A stretch of DNA of 64,000 bases from Prochlorococcus marinus str. MIT 9211 (GTDB lineage: Bacteria; Cyanobacteriota; Cyanobacteriia; PCC-6307; Cyanobiaceae). The stretch is from contig NC_009976.1 in NCBI RefSeq assembly GCF_000018585.1, forward strand, positions 248,001 to 312,000, in the 5' to 3' direction. The first letter of the stretch is position 1. Each line of letters opens with the position of its first letter. The translations under genes and the position numbers were made by a program. Positions 56,956 through 64,000 of the stretch are shown one piece after another. The notes under the pieces were generated by a model, which did not search any database, was not told where the DNA came from, and saw only the letters and a list, made by a program, of their open reading frames with translations.

Positions 56956-57975
56956 ATGAATCGATTATTCAAGTTTTCTGCAAATCTTGCTTTATTTATT
57001 TGTCTTTTATTCGTCTTAAGCGGTTGTGTATCAACAACGCGCCTCCCAATTGCAAGCTCTACTCCTTGGGAGCAAATTCAACTTGCTAGTGATGACAACC
57101 CGCTAGATATAGCTTTTGTGGATAAAAATCATGGTTTTTTGGTTGGGGCAAATCGTTTAATTCGTGAAACGAGTGATGGAGGAGCCACTTGGCAAAATAG
57201 GGAGTTAGACCTTGGTAGTGAAGAAAATTTCCGCTTAATCAGTATTGACTTCTTAGGAAATGAAGGCTGGATAGTAGGTCAGCCAGGACTAGTAATGCAT
57301 AGCAATGATGGGGGACAAAGTTGGGTTCGTTTGGTCCTTGGCAATAAATTGCCTGGAGATCCTTACTTGATAACCACTTTGGGGAATGATTCTGCTGAAT
57401 TGGCAACAACCGCAGGTGCTGTATATCGTACTAATGATGGAGGATCTAATTGGGAGTCCAAAGTGGCTGAAGCTTCAGGGGGAGCTAGAGATCTACGAAG
57501 AAGCAATGATGGTGATTATGTAAGCGTGAGTAGCCTCGGTAATTTTTTCAATACGCTTGAACAAGGTCAGGGAAATTGGCAACCTCATCAAAGAGCTAGT
57601 AGTAAACGGGTCCAGACATTGGGTTATCAACCCAACGGCTCTTTATGGATGTTGTCTAGAGGAGCTGAGATTCGTTTTAATGACAGTACTGGTAACTATG
57701 AGAGCTGGTCTAAGCCAAAAGTCCCAATCGTTAATGGATACAATTATTTGGATATGGCTTGGGATCCAAATGGGGATATTTGGGCAGGAGGAGGGAATGG
57801 AACCCTTTTAGTTAGCAAAGATGGTGGGGAAAATTGGGAAAAAGATCCGATTGGTGAATTAATTCCAACAAATTTTATTCGCATCCTTTTTATTGATAAT
57901 GAGATGTCTGATCAGCCAAAAGGCTTTGCAATTGGTGAAAGAGGGCATCTTTTGAGGTGGGTTGGATACGCTTAA
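56956..57975 (+). CDS. ycf48: Photosystem II assembly factor Ycf48 (HCF136-like)
   Basis: A 339-residue lipoprotein. It has a signal peptide with lipobox FVLSGC, then a seven-bladed beta propeller made of repeats such as [38 protein letters not shown] and [12 protein letters not shown]. Ycf48/HCF136 binds precursor D1 and aids formation of the PSII reaction center. The DGGxxW motif marks each blade. It starts with ATG nine bases after rubA and is followed by psbE after about 100 bases. The set looks like one operon. Confidence 0.95.
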   Translation: MNRLFKFSANLALFICLLFVLSGCVSTTRLPIASSTPWEQIQLASDDNPLDIAFVDKNHGFLVGANRLIRETSDGGATWQNRELDLGSEENFRLISIDFLGNEGWIVGQPGLVMHSNDGGQSWVRLVLGNKLPGDPYLITTLGNDSAELATTAGAVYRTNDGGSNWESKVAEASGGARDLRRSNDGDYVSVSSLGNFFNTLEQGQGNWQPHQRASSKRVQTLGYQPNGSLWMLSRGAEIRFNDSTGNYESWSKPKVPIVNGYNYLDMAWDPNGDIWAGGGNGTLLVSKDGGENWEKDPIGELIPTNFIRILFIDNEMSDQPKGFAIGERGHLLRWVGYA

Positions 57976-58073
57976 AAATGTTTGAATCCGCAACGCTCTG
58001 TAACCATGCTGATAAACCATCGCAACTTTAGTTACAGCCTTGATAGGATCAATCAGCTAATACGCGTGAGGCT

Positions 58074-58322
58074 ATGGCTGCCGGCTCCACCGGGGAACGC
58101 CCGTTTTTTGAAATCATTACCAGTGTCCGCTACTGGATCATCCATGCGGTAACTCTCCCAGCGATTTTTATCGCAGGATTTTTGTTTGTGTCTACAGGCC
58201 TTGCCTATGACGCATTTGGGACTCCAAGACCAGATACCTATTTCCAGGCATCTGAATCGAAGGCCCCAGTTGTATCACAGCGCTTTGAATCTAAGGCTCA
58301 ACTTGACTTGCGCCTGAAATAA
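58074..58322 (+). CDS. psbE: Cytochrome b559 subunit alpha
   Basis: PsbE is an 82-residue thylakoid protein whose single helix ([21 protein letters not shown], about 22-42) contains the heme-ligating His in RYWIIHAVT. The motifs [15 protein letters not shown] and [14 protein letters not shown] are universal. With PsbF it binds the b559 heme and is essential for PSII. Start ATG 58074 ([10 protein letters not shown]). It is the first gene of psbE-psbF-psbL-psbJ. Confidence 0.98.
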   Translation: MAAGSTGERPFFEIITSVRYWIIHAVTLPAIFIAGFLFVSTGLAYDAFGTPRPDTYFQASESKAPVVSQRFESKAQLDLRLK

Positions 58323-58325
58323 CCA

Positions 58326-58472
58326 ATGACAAATTCCTCTTCTCCATTACAGGCTGTTGAAGTACGTACCTATCCAATCTTTACGGTGCGTTGGCTTGCA
58401 GTACATGCATTGGCCATTCCAACAGTATTTTTCTTAGGTGCAATTGCAGCAATGCAGTTCATCCGTCGTTGA
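58326..58472 (+). CDS. psbF: Cytochrome b559 subunit beta
   Basis: A 48-residue protein: [20 protein letters not shown], then [20 protein letters not shown] and ending AAMQFIRR. The heme-ligating His is in [27 protein letters not shown] is nearly invariant in cyanobacteria and plastids. It begins three bases after the psbE stop and is read with it. The N-terminus is a few residues longer than in plants. Confidence 0.97.
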
Positions 58473-58493
58473 TTAATCGACTAATCTTTAGCC

Positions 58494-58613
58494 ATGCAAG
58501 TTAATCCAAATCCCAACAAGCTTCCGGTTGAATTAAACCGTACCAGTCTTTACTTAGGGCTGTTGCTTACGTTTGTTATGGGGATTTTGTTCTCAAGCTA
58601 TTTCTTTAATTAA
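58494..58613 (+). CDS. psbL: Photosystem II reaction center protein L
   Basis: A 39-residue subunit: [20 protein letters not shown], then [19 protein letters not shown]. The [16 protein letters not shown] segment is the PsbL signature. It is one helix near the QA site and stabilises PSII dimers. The coding region was read by hand (ATG 58494, TAA 58611-58613) and starts 21 bases after psbF. Confidence 0.96.
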
Positions 58614-58627
58614 ACTCTTCTTTAATC

Positions 58628-58822
58628 ATGTCTAAATTAAGGGGGCCTGATGGCCGAATTCCAGACAGGCTGCCTGATGGCCGTCCAGCTGTTTCTTGGG
58701 AACGACGCTGGACAGAAGGAACTTTACCTTTATGGCTTGTCGCTACTGCAGGCGGGATAGCAGTAATTTTTGTTCTGGGTATCTTTTTCTACGGTTCTTA
58801 TACCGGTGTTGGTTCAGCCTAA
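58628..58822 (+). CDS. psbJ: Photosystem II reaction center protein J
   Basis: A 64-residue PsbJ, the last gene of the psbEFLJ operon. The C-terminal helix and tail [23 protein letters not shown] followed by [11 protein letters not shown] are the family hallmark. The N-terminus ([22 protein letters not shown]) is longer than the plant form and typical of picocyanobacteria. PsbJ affects quinone exchange and PSII assembly. It begins 14 bases after psbL and converges on mtnP. Confidence 0.96.
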
Positions 58823-58837
58823 AGAGGGTAAATTTAT

Positions 58838-59788
58838 TTATTCATCCTCTATCAGATTCCCCCAGTAAGGCTTAGTAAATAGGTCTATCTTGACAAGAGT
58901 CTGTTGAGGAACTTTTTCTTTTGCTGTCATAAGACTATTCTTGAGGGCGGAATGTGCTTCGCTTTCTGGTCTTATTGAGGCAACTTTTTTTGCAGTTGCC
59001 TCAACGATTTTGTTGGCAACGCTTGCGTTAGTTTGCAGATTTTCAATGACCATATCTACACTTACATTTCCATAACCTTCGTGCCAGCAGTCATAGTCTG
59101 ACACCATACTTATAGAGGCATAAGCTATTTCTGCTTCACGAGCTAACCTTGCCTCTGTATGGTTTGTCATGCCAATGACAGTGCATCCCCAACTTCGATA
59201 GAGTTGAGATTCTGCTCTTGTAGAAAAAGCTGGTCCTTCCATTGCTAGATAAATTCCTCCTCGATGGAGCTGTCTGCCCTCGGGCATTAACTTTTGACCT
59301 TCTTCTGTTAAAAGCCTAGAAAGAGTTGGGCAGAAAGGGTCTGCCATGGTGACATGTGCAACTGCACCATCAGAGAAAAAAGTAAGAGGTCTTTGATGAG
59401 TTCTATCAATAAACTGGTCAGGCACCACCATATCCAAAGGTCTTACTTGTTCTTGAAGTGAACCAACTGCTGAGGGTGCAAGTATCCATCGGACACCTAA
59501 AGAACGAAGTGCCCAGATATTTGCTCGATATGGGATACCTGTTGGGGTAAATGTATGATGCCTTCCATGCCTTGCGAGAAAAACTACTTCCATCCCCCCA
59601 AGAATTCCCAATCTCAATTTGTCAGAAGGTTTCCCATAAGGTGTGTCAATCTCTATCTCTTTTATATTTTCAAGATTATTGATTGAATAAAGACCACTTC
59701 CACCTAAAACTCCAAGCCTGGATTTCCCCAAATGGCCATGGCTAGAACTGTTTTCCTGAAAATCTGATGAAAAATGTTGGCTGATCAT
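58838..59788 (-). CDS. mtnP: S-methyl-5'-thioadenosine phosphorylase
   Basis: MtnP splits methylthioadenosine, a by-product of polyamine synthesis, into adenine and methylthioribose-1-phosphate. The 316-residue protein has LGVLGGSGLYSINN, ARHGRHHTFTP, APSAVGSLQEQ and GMTNHTEARLAREAEIAY, which mark the MTAP branch of the purine nucleoside phosphorylases. The N-terminal 22 residues are variable. The start (ATG 59788) overlaps the start of the selD fusion by 15 bases in divergent orientation. Confidence 0.93.
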   Translation of the reverse strand: MISQHFSSDFQENSSSHGHLGKSRLGVLGGSGLYSINNLENIKEIEIDTPYGKPSDKLRLGILGGMEVVFLARHGRHHTFTPTGIPYRANIWALRSLGVRWILAPSAVGSLQEQVRPLDMVVPDQFIDRTHQRPLTFFSDGAVAHVTMADPFCPTLSRLLTEEGQKLMPEGRQLHRGGIYLAMEGPAFSTRAESQLYRSWGCTVIGMTNHTEARLAREAEIAYASISMVSDYDCWHEGYGNVSVDMVIENLQTNASVANKIVEATAKKVASIRPESEAHSALKNSLMTAKEKVPQQTLVKIDLFTKPYWGNLIEDE

Positions 59789-61957
59789 TTTTTACTAGCC
59801 GGTGGTGGTCATACCCATGCACTTATTTTGCGTCGTTGGGCGATGCACCCCCATCTAAGGCCTAAAGGTTTAATTACTTTAATTAATAGAAGTAGTAGAA
59901 ATATATATTCAAGTATGTTTCCTGGAATAATTTCTCGGCAATATAAATTTGATGATGCTGTTATAGACCTTGCCTCTCTAGCTAATAGATCTGGTGTTTC
60001 ATTTGTTATTGGGGAAATCATAGGGTTAGATCCAGAGAGAAAAAAATTATTCTTAGAAAACAGACCTCCTATTGGCTTCTCATTGCTTAGTCTTGATGTA
60101 GGGTCCGAGACTTTTGCGGATTTCAAAAATTTTGCACATATTGAAGAAAAATTAGTAGCCGAAATTAAACCTTTTAGATCCTCTTATGAATGGATTGAAC
60201 AATTTGATGATGATCCAATACTAGATTCTCAACCTCTTACTGTTATTGGATCTGGTCATTCAGCTTTTGAAATTGTGCTGGCATTACGAAAAAGATGGCC
60301 TAGACGTCCATTAAGATTGCAGGCTTATGAAAGCAAGATCAATAAAAAATTTAGGAAGGGTCTGCTTGCAGCAGATATTGACTTAAGAACTAATCAAGAG
60401 TTTGTTAGAGGGCCTGTGCTTCTTTGTACAGGGAATAAACCTCAATCATGGATTCAGAAAAGTGGGTTACAAGTTAACCATCAAGGGAGGGTGCTAACAG
60501 AAGACACCCTCCAAGCAATTAATAAACCACATATTTTTGCAGTTGGTGATTGTGGGGTAATAGCAAATAGACAAAGACCAGCATCGGGGGTTTGGGCTGT
60601 GAGAGCTGCAAAGCCTTTGGCATTAAATATTGAAAGACTCGCAAAAGGCTTAAAGCCATTTTCTTGGCATCCCCAGAAAATTGTTTTGCAATTAATAGGA
60701 GGTCATTTTAAATCAAGTATGCCTTCTGGCTGGGCACTTTGGGGACCATTTTCAATAGGCCCAAGCTCTTTGATTTGGAAGTGGAAGGAATCAATAGACA
60801 GGCATTTTATAAATATATTTGATACATCTAAGGATATGAAAAAGGTAAAAGCTGAGAGCAATCTTTTATGCAGAGGTTGTGCAGCCAAAGTTTCTGAAGG
60901 AACCTTAAAAGAAGCTTTGAAAGAAGTTGATCTACAAAAATTAGGAGATTACCCAGAAGATGCATCTATGGTTTCTTCTTCTAAAGGAACTGGAACCTTG
61001 ATGCAAAGCGTTGACGGTTTCCCAGCATTAATTAGCGATCCGTGGCTTAATGCTCGCCTTACTGCTTTACATGCTTGCTCTGATATTTGGGCATCAGGGG
61101 CATCAGTGATCTCTGCTCAAGCGGTAATAACACTTCCAGTATTAAATTCCTACTTACAAAAAGAATTATTGGTTCAATCTATTGCAGGTATTAAATCTGT
61201 CTTGGAACCTCAGGGAGCAAAACTGATAGGTGGTCATACTTTTGAATCAAGAAATGAACCTATAGAGCAAATTACTCTTGGTATAGAAATTTCTCTTTCT
61301 ATTAACGGCATCTTAAAACCTGGTCAACTTCCTTTGAATAAAAGAGGCTTAAAACCAAAAGATGAACTTCTTATTAGTAGAGGCTTAGGCAGTGGAGTTA
61401 TTTTTGCAGGTACTATGCATGGTGCTACTTCTTCAGAGGTTTTAGAAACAACTTTAGATACTTTATCCCAAAGTCAACATTTTCTCTTAGAAGATATTAA
61501 AAAACCTATTAATCAAAATCTCGATTCTTTCGTAATAAATGCTTGCACAGATATAACAGGTTATGGCCTATTAGGTCATCTAGGGGAGATGCTTAAGTCA
61601 AGTAATCACTTTCGTGAATTGAGAGGGGAATCTGGTTTGAGGATTAAGCTTTATCCAGATTCTATTCCTATTTTAAAAGGTGCCAAGAAACTTTTAAGAA
61701 GTGGATTTTCTAGTACTTTTGCTCAATCAAACAGGTCTTTTTTTAGCTTATTAAATTCTTTCAAAAATGCACCTCCATTAATTGATTTAGATCTTGGCGA
61801 TATTCAGCATGAGAGTATAGAACATCAGGTCATAAAAGAATTAATCGTTGATCCACAAACGTGTGGGCCATTACTAGTCTCATGCCCACAAAATGTGAGT
61901 CAGATTTTGCTTAATAAGGGCCCATGGGTTCGAATTGGTTTAGTAGATGAAATTTAG
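59774..61957 (+). CDS. selD: Oxidoreductase-SelD fusion (selenide, water dikinase)
   Basis: A 727-residue two-domain protein. Residues about 1-340 are an NADH dehydrogenase-type FAD oxidoreductase (FLLAGGGHTHALILRRW FAD motif; LTVIGSGHSAFEIVLALRK NAD motif; HIFAVGDCG). Residues about 363-727 are selenophosphate synthetase, with catalytic CRGCAAK (Cys369 and Lys372), the DPWLNARLTALHACSDIWA segment and GGHTFESR. SelD makes selenophosphate for selenouridine or selenocysteine. The start ATG 59774 overlaps mtnP divergently. The fusion is recorded in some cyanobacteria. There is no selenocysteine in the protein itself. Confidence 0.93.
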   Translation: MLADHFLLAGGGHTHALILRRWAMHPHLRPKGLITLINRSSRNIYSSMFPGIISRQYKFDDAVIDLASLANRSGVSFVIGEIIGLDPERKKLFLENRPPIGFSLLSLDVGSETFADFKNFAHIEEKLVAEIKPFRSSYEWIEQFDDDPILDSQPLTVIGSGHSAFEIVLALRKRWPRRPLRLQAYESKINKKFRKGLLAADIDLRTNQEFVRGPVLLCTGNKPQSWIQKSGLQVNHQGRVLTEDTLQAINKPHIFAVGDCGVIANRQRPASGVWAVRAAKPLALNIERLAKGLKPFSWHPQKIVLQLIGGHFKSSMPSGWALWGPFSIGPSSLIWKWKESIDRHFINIFDTSKDMKKVKAESNLLCRGCAAKVSEGTLKEALKEVDLQKLGDYPEDASMVSSSKGTGTLMQSVDGFPALISDPWLNARLTALHACSDIWASGASVISAQAVITLPVLNSYLQKELLVQSIAGIKSVLEPQGAKLIGGHTFESRNEPIEQITLGIEISLSINGILKPGQLPLNKRGLKPKDELLISRGLGSGVIFAGTMHGATSSEVLETTLDTLSQSQHFLLEDIKKPINQNLDSFVINACTDITGYGLLGHLGEMLKSSNHFRELRGESGLRIKLYPDSIPILKGAKKLLRSGFSSTFAQSNRSFFSLLNSFKNAPPLIDLDLGDIQHESIEHQVIKELIVDPQTCGPLLVSCPQNVSQILLNKGPWVRIGLVDEI

Positions 61958-61974
61958 ACTTTTAGTAAATTTTT

Positions 61975-63240
61975 TTATGAAGTTTCACTATTTGATATCC
62001 CTTTGTCGAGAGTCTCTGCCCGAAGCCTTTGTAACTCTTTGCCCAGCTTTGGACCTTCTGTCCAGCCTTGAGTTAGAAGTTCCTTGGCAGTGATTTTAGA
62101 TTCTATTTTGCGCCATTCAGATAGCCATCTTAGGCAATATTCCCAAAGTGGAGTTTCTAAAGATATAGCAATACCAATTGACTCAGGATACCAATTTCTA
62201 CTCTCTATTGCATTACACCAATTAGAAGGTAACCAGCTTAAGTATTCTTTTGATTGAGCTAAATATGTAAAATATTCTTTAATATTAATTGCTTGGGATA
62301 AGCAAGTTTGTTGATAGTTACCTAATTGCAATCTTGCAGCTAAAGAACATGGGTCTTTGGCACCAGCGACTAAGGCGGTTAATGGTGGAATACCTAATTG
62401 CGATGCTTTAAGAATTCTTTGATGCCAATTTTTATCTATTTGAATCTGTGTATCTAGTAATGATAATGCTTCCCAATCTTGTAGAAGTTGTAATGCTTGT
62501 TCCCATGGCTCTTTCTCAAGCAAAAGCTCTAATTCCATCCGAAGCCTGGTTGAAAGTGCTGGTGGTGCTTTACTTAAGGGCTCATCTGGCCGCCAATCCC
62601 ATGGCCATAATTTTATTGTGGATTTTATTTGCTTGAGTGATTCATCATCTAAAATAAAGTTCAGTCTGGAAGCGTAACGGGCACCACGTATTATTCTAGT
62701 GGGATCGTCGGAAACACTTTTGGAGTGCATGAACTTTAGTTTGCGCTTGGATATATCTTCCCTACCTTGAAAAATATCTATAAATGTATTATTTATTAAC
62801 TCTAAAGCCATTGCATTTATTGGAAAATCCCTTCTAATTAGATCTTCTTCAATATTGCAGTTGAAAACTTGAGGATTTTCTCCAGGTGCGCTATAAGATT
62901 CAGTTCTTGCAGTAGAGAAGTCAAATAAAGTATCACCTATCTTTAACTGAATTGTTTTAAAGGATGAACTCTCACGAGTAATAATGACTTTGTCCGAACC
63001 TAAAATTAACCTAATTTGCGTAGCTAACTCTTTAACGGGACCTTCTATTACAAGATCAATATCTTCAAATTTTGTGAGAGGTTCTTTCTCAAATGAATGA
63101 ATAATATGATCCCTTAATATTCCTCCAACAATTGCAACTCTTTTAATACCTACGTTCTTAGCAGCTCTTCTTAAAACTGTTAAAAAATCTCTTGGCAAGC
63201 CAGGAAATTCATTAAGGAAGTCCGGATTTGCCGGCTTCAT
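61975..63240 (-). CDS. cca: CCA tRNA nucleotidyltransferase/poly(A) polymerase family
   Basis: A class II nucleotidyltransferase that adds or repairs the 3' CCA of tRNAs. tRNA genes here lack an encoded CCA, so the activity is needed. Motifs are VAIVGGILRDHII, FEDIDLVIEG (catalytic aspartates), RRDFPINAMALEL and DDPTRIIRGARYASRL. The C-terminal region (about 260-421) is variable. The 421-residue protein starts with ATG (MKPANPDFLNEF). Distinguishing CCA- from A-adding activity would need testing. It lies downstream of the helicase gene on the same strand. Confidence 0.92.
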   Translation of the reverse strand: MKPANPDFLNEFPGLPRDFLTVLRRAAKNVGIKRVAIVGGILRDHIIHSFEKEPLTKFEDIDLVIEGPVKELATQIRLILGSDKVIITRESSSFKTIQLKIGDTLFDFSTARTESYSAPGENPQVFNCNIEEDLIRRDFPINAMALELINNTFIDIFQGREDISKRKLKFMHSKSVSDDPTRIIRGARYASRLNFILDDESLKQIKSTIKLWPWDWRPDEPLSKAPPALSTRLRMELELLLEKEPWEQALQLLQDWEALSLLDTQIQIDKNWHQRILKASQLGIPPLTALVAGAKDPCSLAARLQLGNYQQTCLSQAINIKEYFTYLAQSKEYLSWLPSNWCNAIESRNWYPESIGIAISLETPLWEYCLRWLSEWRKIESKITAKELLTQGWTEGPKLGKELQRLRAETLDKGISNSETS

Positions 63241-63300
63241 GATTTCTTCAATTGGATAGTTTGTATTAAAATCATTAGTAAGTTAATGAGTAGATGCACT

Positions 63301-64000
63301 TTAATTATCTTTTATAGGCTGAATTGGTGCTAGTCGAGGATCAAGAATTTTTGGGCCCATTCCAACAAACTTTATTGCAATAGAAATTTTCTCGCCACTC
63401 CCAAAAATATGAGTTACTTCCCCTTCCCCAAAGGCTGAATGAAGTACTTTATTGCCCACTTCCCATGAGACTCCAGGTGCTGGACCGGAATATTTACGCC
63501 TTACTGCATTTGTTGGCAAATTTTTTGATATGCCTGATGAATTGAGTTGATCTTCACGTCTGTCAACTCTGGTAAGTCGATCCATGCGGCGCTCTCGTCT
63601 CAAGGCAGCACCTCCAGCTAATTGGATATCGCCTTCAATAAGTTCTGATGGAATTTCTGAAAGAAAGATTGATGAGACAGCAGGTTCTCGCATCCCTCCC
63701 CAAATTCTTCGTTCAGTTGCATGAAATAGAAACAATCTTTCTTTTGCTCTGGTAAGCCCTACATAGCAGAGTCTTCTTTCTTCTTCTAAAGAAGCGGGAT
63801 CATCCAGTGATCGATAGCTTGGGAATAGCCCTTGTTCTAGTCCTACAAGGCATACAATCGGAAATTCCAACCCTTTACTGCTATGCAATGTCATTAAAGT
63901 GATCCGATCATGGGCAGTATCTTTTTTATCGGCATCGCTTGCTAAAGCAGCAGTAGCTAAAAAACCTTCTAGATCCGCGGCTTCATTCTCTTCCTGGTAT
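63301..64000 (-). CDS. UvrD/PcrA-family ATP-dependent DNA helicase (C-terminal part)
   Basis: The 3' portion of a helicase gene whose start lies beyond the window. The frame stays open through the last base, so the Met at 63894 is internal. Motif V (ITLMTLHSSKGLEFPIVCL, LEQGLFPSY) and motif VI (EEERRLCYVGLTRAKERLFL) are clear. The tail ends with the Tudor-like VGNKVLHSAFGEGEVTHIFG of PcrA-type helicases. It acts in repair and unwinding. About 233 codons are seen of an expected 750-800. Confidence 0.93.
   Translation of the reverse strand, partial: YQEENEAADLEGFLATAALASDADKKDTAHDRITLMTLHSSKGLEFPIVCLVGLEQGLFPSYRSLDDPASLEEERRLCYVGLTRAKERLFLFHATERRIWGGMREPAVSSIFLSEIPSELIEGDIQLAGGAALRRERRMDRLTRVDRREDQLNSSGISKNLPTNAVRRKYSGPAPGVSWEVGNKVLHSAFGEGEVTHIFGSGEKISIAIKFVGMGPKILDPRLAPIQPIKDN

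Noticed and set aside
58035-58063. Promoter-like TTGATA and TAATAC before psbE
   Set aside because: The spacer is 12 bases, too short for a sigma70-type promoter, so it was not listed.
1-64000. CRISPR arrays, prophage, transposases or integrase-tRNA junctions
   Set aside because: No repeat-spacer pattern, transposase or integrase ORF was seen; the three tRNA genes have no adjacent integrase or direct repeats.

Overview
The window is a gene-dense, AT-rich stretch of chromosome from a marine picocyanobacterium, almost certainly Prochlorococcus. The signs are photosystem II genes (psbH, psbN, psbI, psbK, psbE-psbF-psbL-psbJ), the oxygenic assembly factors rubredoxin and Ycf48, cyanobacterial NDH-1 subunits (ndhC-ndhK-ndhJ), chlD, crtR, ntcA and amt1, many small proteins typical of cyanobacteria, very short intergenic gaps and strong A/T third-position bias. 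Marine Synechococcus has a similar gene order but is much richer in GC. I cannot name a strain from the sequence alone. I see no phage, insertion sequence, CRISPR array, integrase or genomic-island boundary: this is core genome.

Layout. 0-8.3 kb: end of a creatininase-like gene, gatC, crtR, tRNA-Leu, a small membrane protein, ileS, two small cyanobacterial genes, trmB and glmM. 8.3-15.2 kb: txlA, a cobO-like/dcd/thyX operon, ntcA, a DUF3084/YqgF-like pair, DUF3146, pth, tatA, psbH, psbN and psbI. 15.2-25.6 kb: an LptD/OstA-like outer-membrane protein, leuD-leuC, cinA, glyA, tRNA-Arg, three small genes, murJ and sfsA. 25.6-37.9 kb: amt1 with a perfect NtcA box, ispH, a DoxX protein, purH, an esterase, DUF3155, a soluble histidine kinase, cobS, tgt, psbK, a Gfo/Idh oxidoreductase and a CNNM/CorC-type protein. 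37.9-49.4 kb: tRNA-Met, pyrE-ygfZ, a TM0106-type RecB-family protein, a phosphohexomutase with rdgB, a carotenoid oxygenase, hisB, fabI, a redoxin, a DegT aminotransferase, a NUDIX hydrolase and folK. 49.4-64 kb: chlD, an MCE protein with its ABC ATPase, a YvcK/CofD-like protein, ndhC-K-J, rubredoxin-ycf48-psbEFLJ, mtnP, an oxidoreductase-SelD fusion, cca and the 3' part of a UvrD/PcrA helicase gene.

The genes mostly serve photosynthesis and housekeeping. Recurrent themes are PSII assembly (rubredoxin, Ycf48, the psb genes), pigments (crtR, chlD, ispH, carotenoid oxygenase), cobalamin and deoxynucleotide supply (cobO-like, cobS, dcd, thyX), nitrogen control (ntcA and its likely target amt1) and envelope biogenesis (LptD-like, MCE/ABC, murJ, glmM). 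The most unusual items are the two-domain SelD fusion, a CobO-family protein that has lost its Walker A motif, a RecB-family protein whose catalytic motif looks degraded, NtcA-type promoters before amt1 and perhaps ntcA, a pentanucleotide tandem repeat spanning the chlD stop codon, and a roughly 310-base intergenic region with hairpin potential. I found no clearly new multi-gene system.
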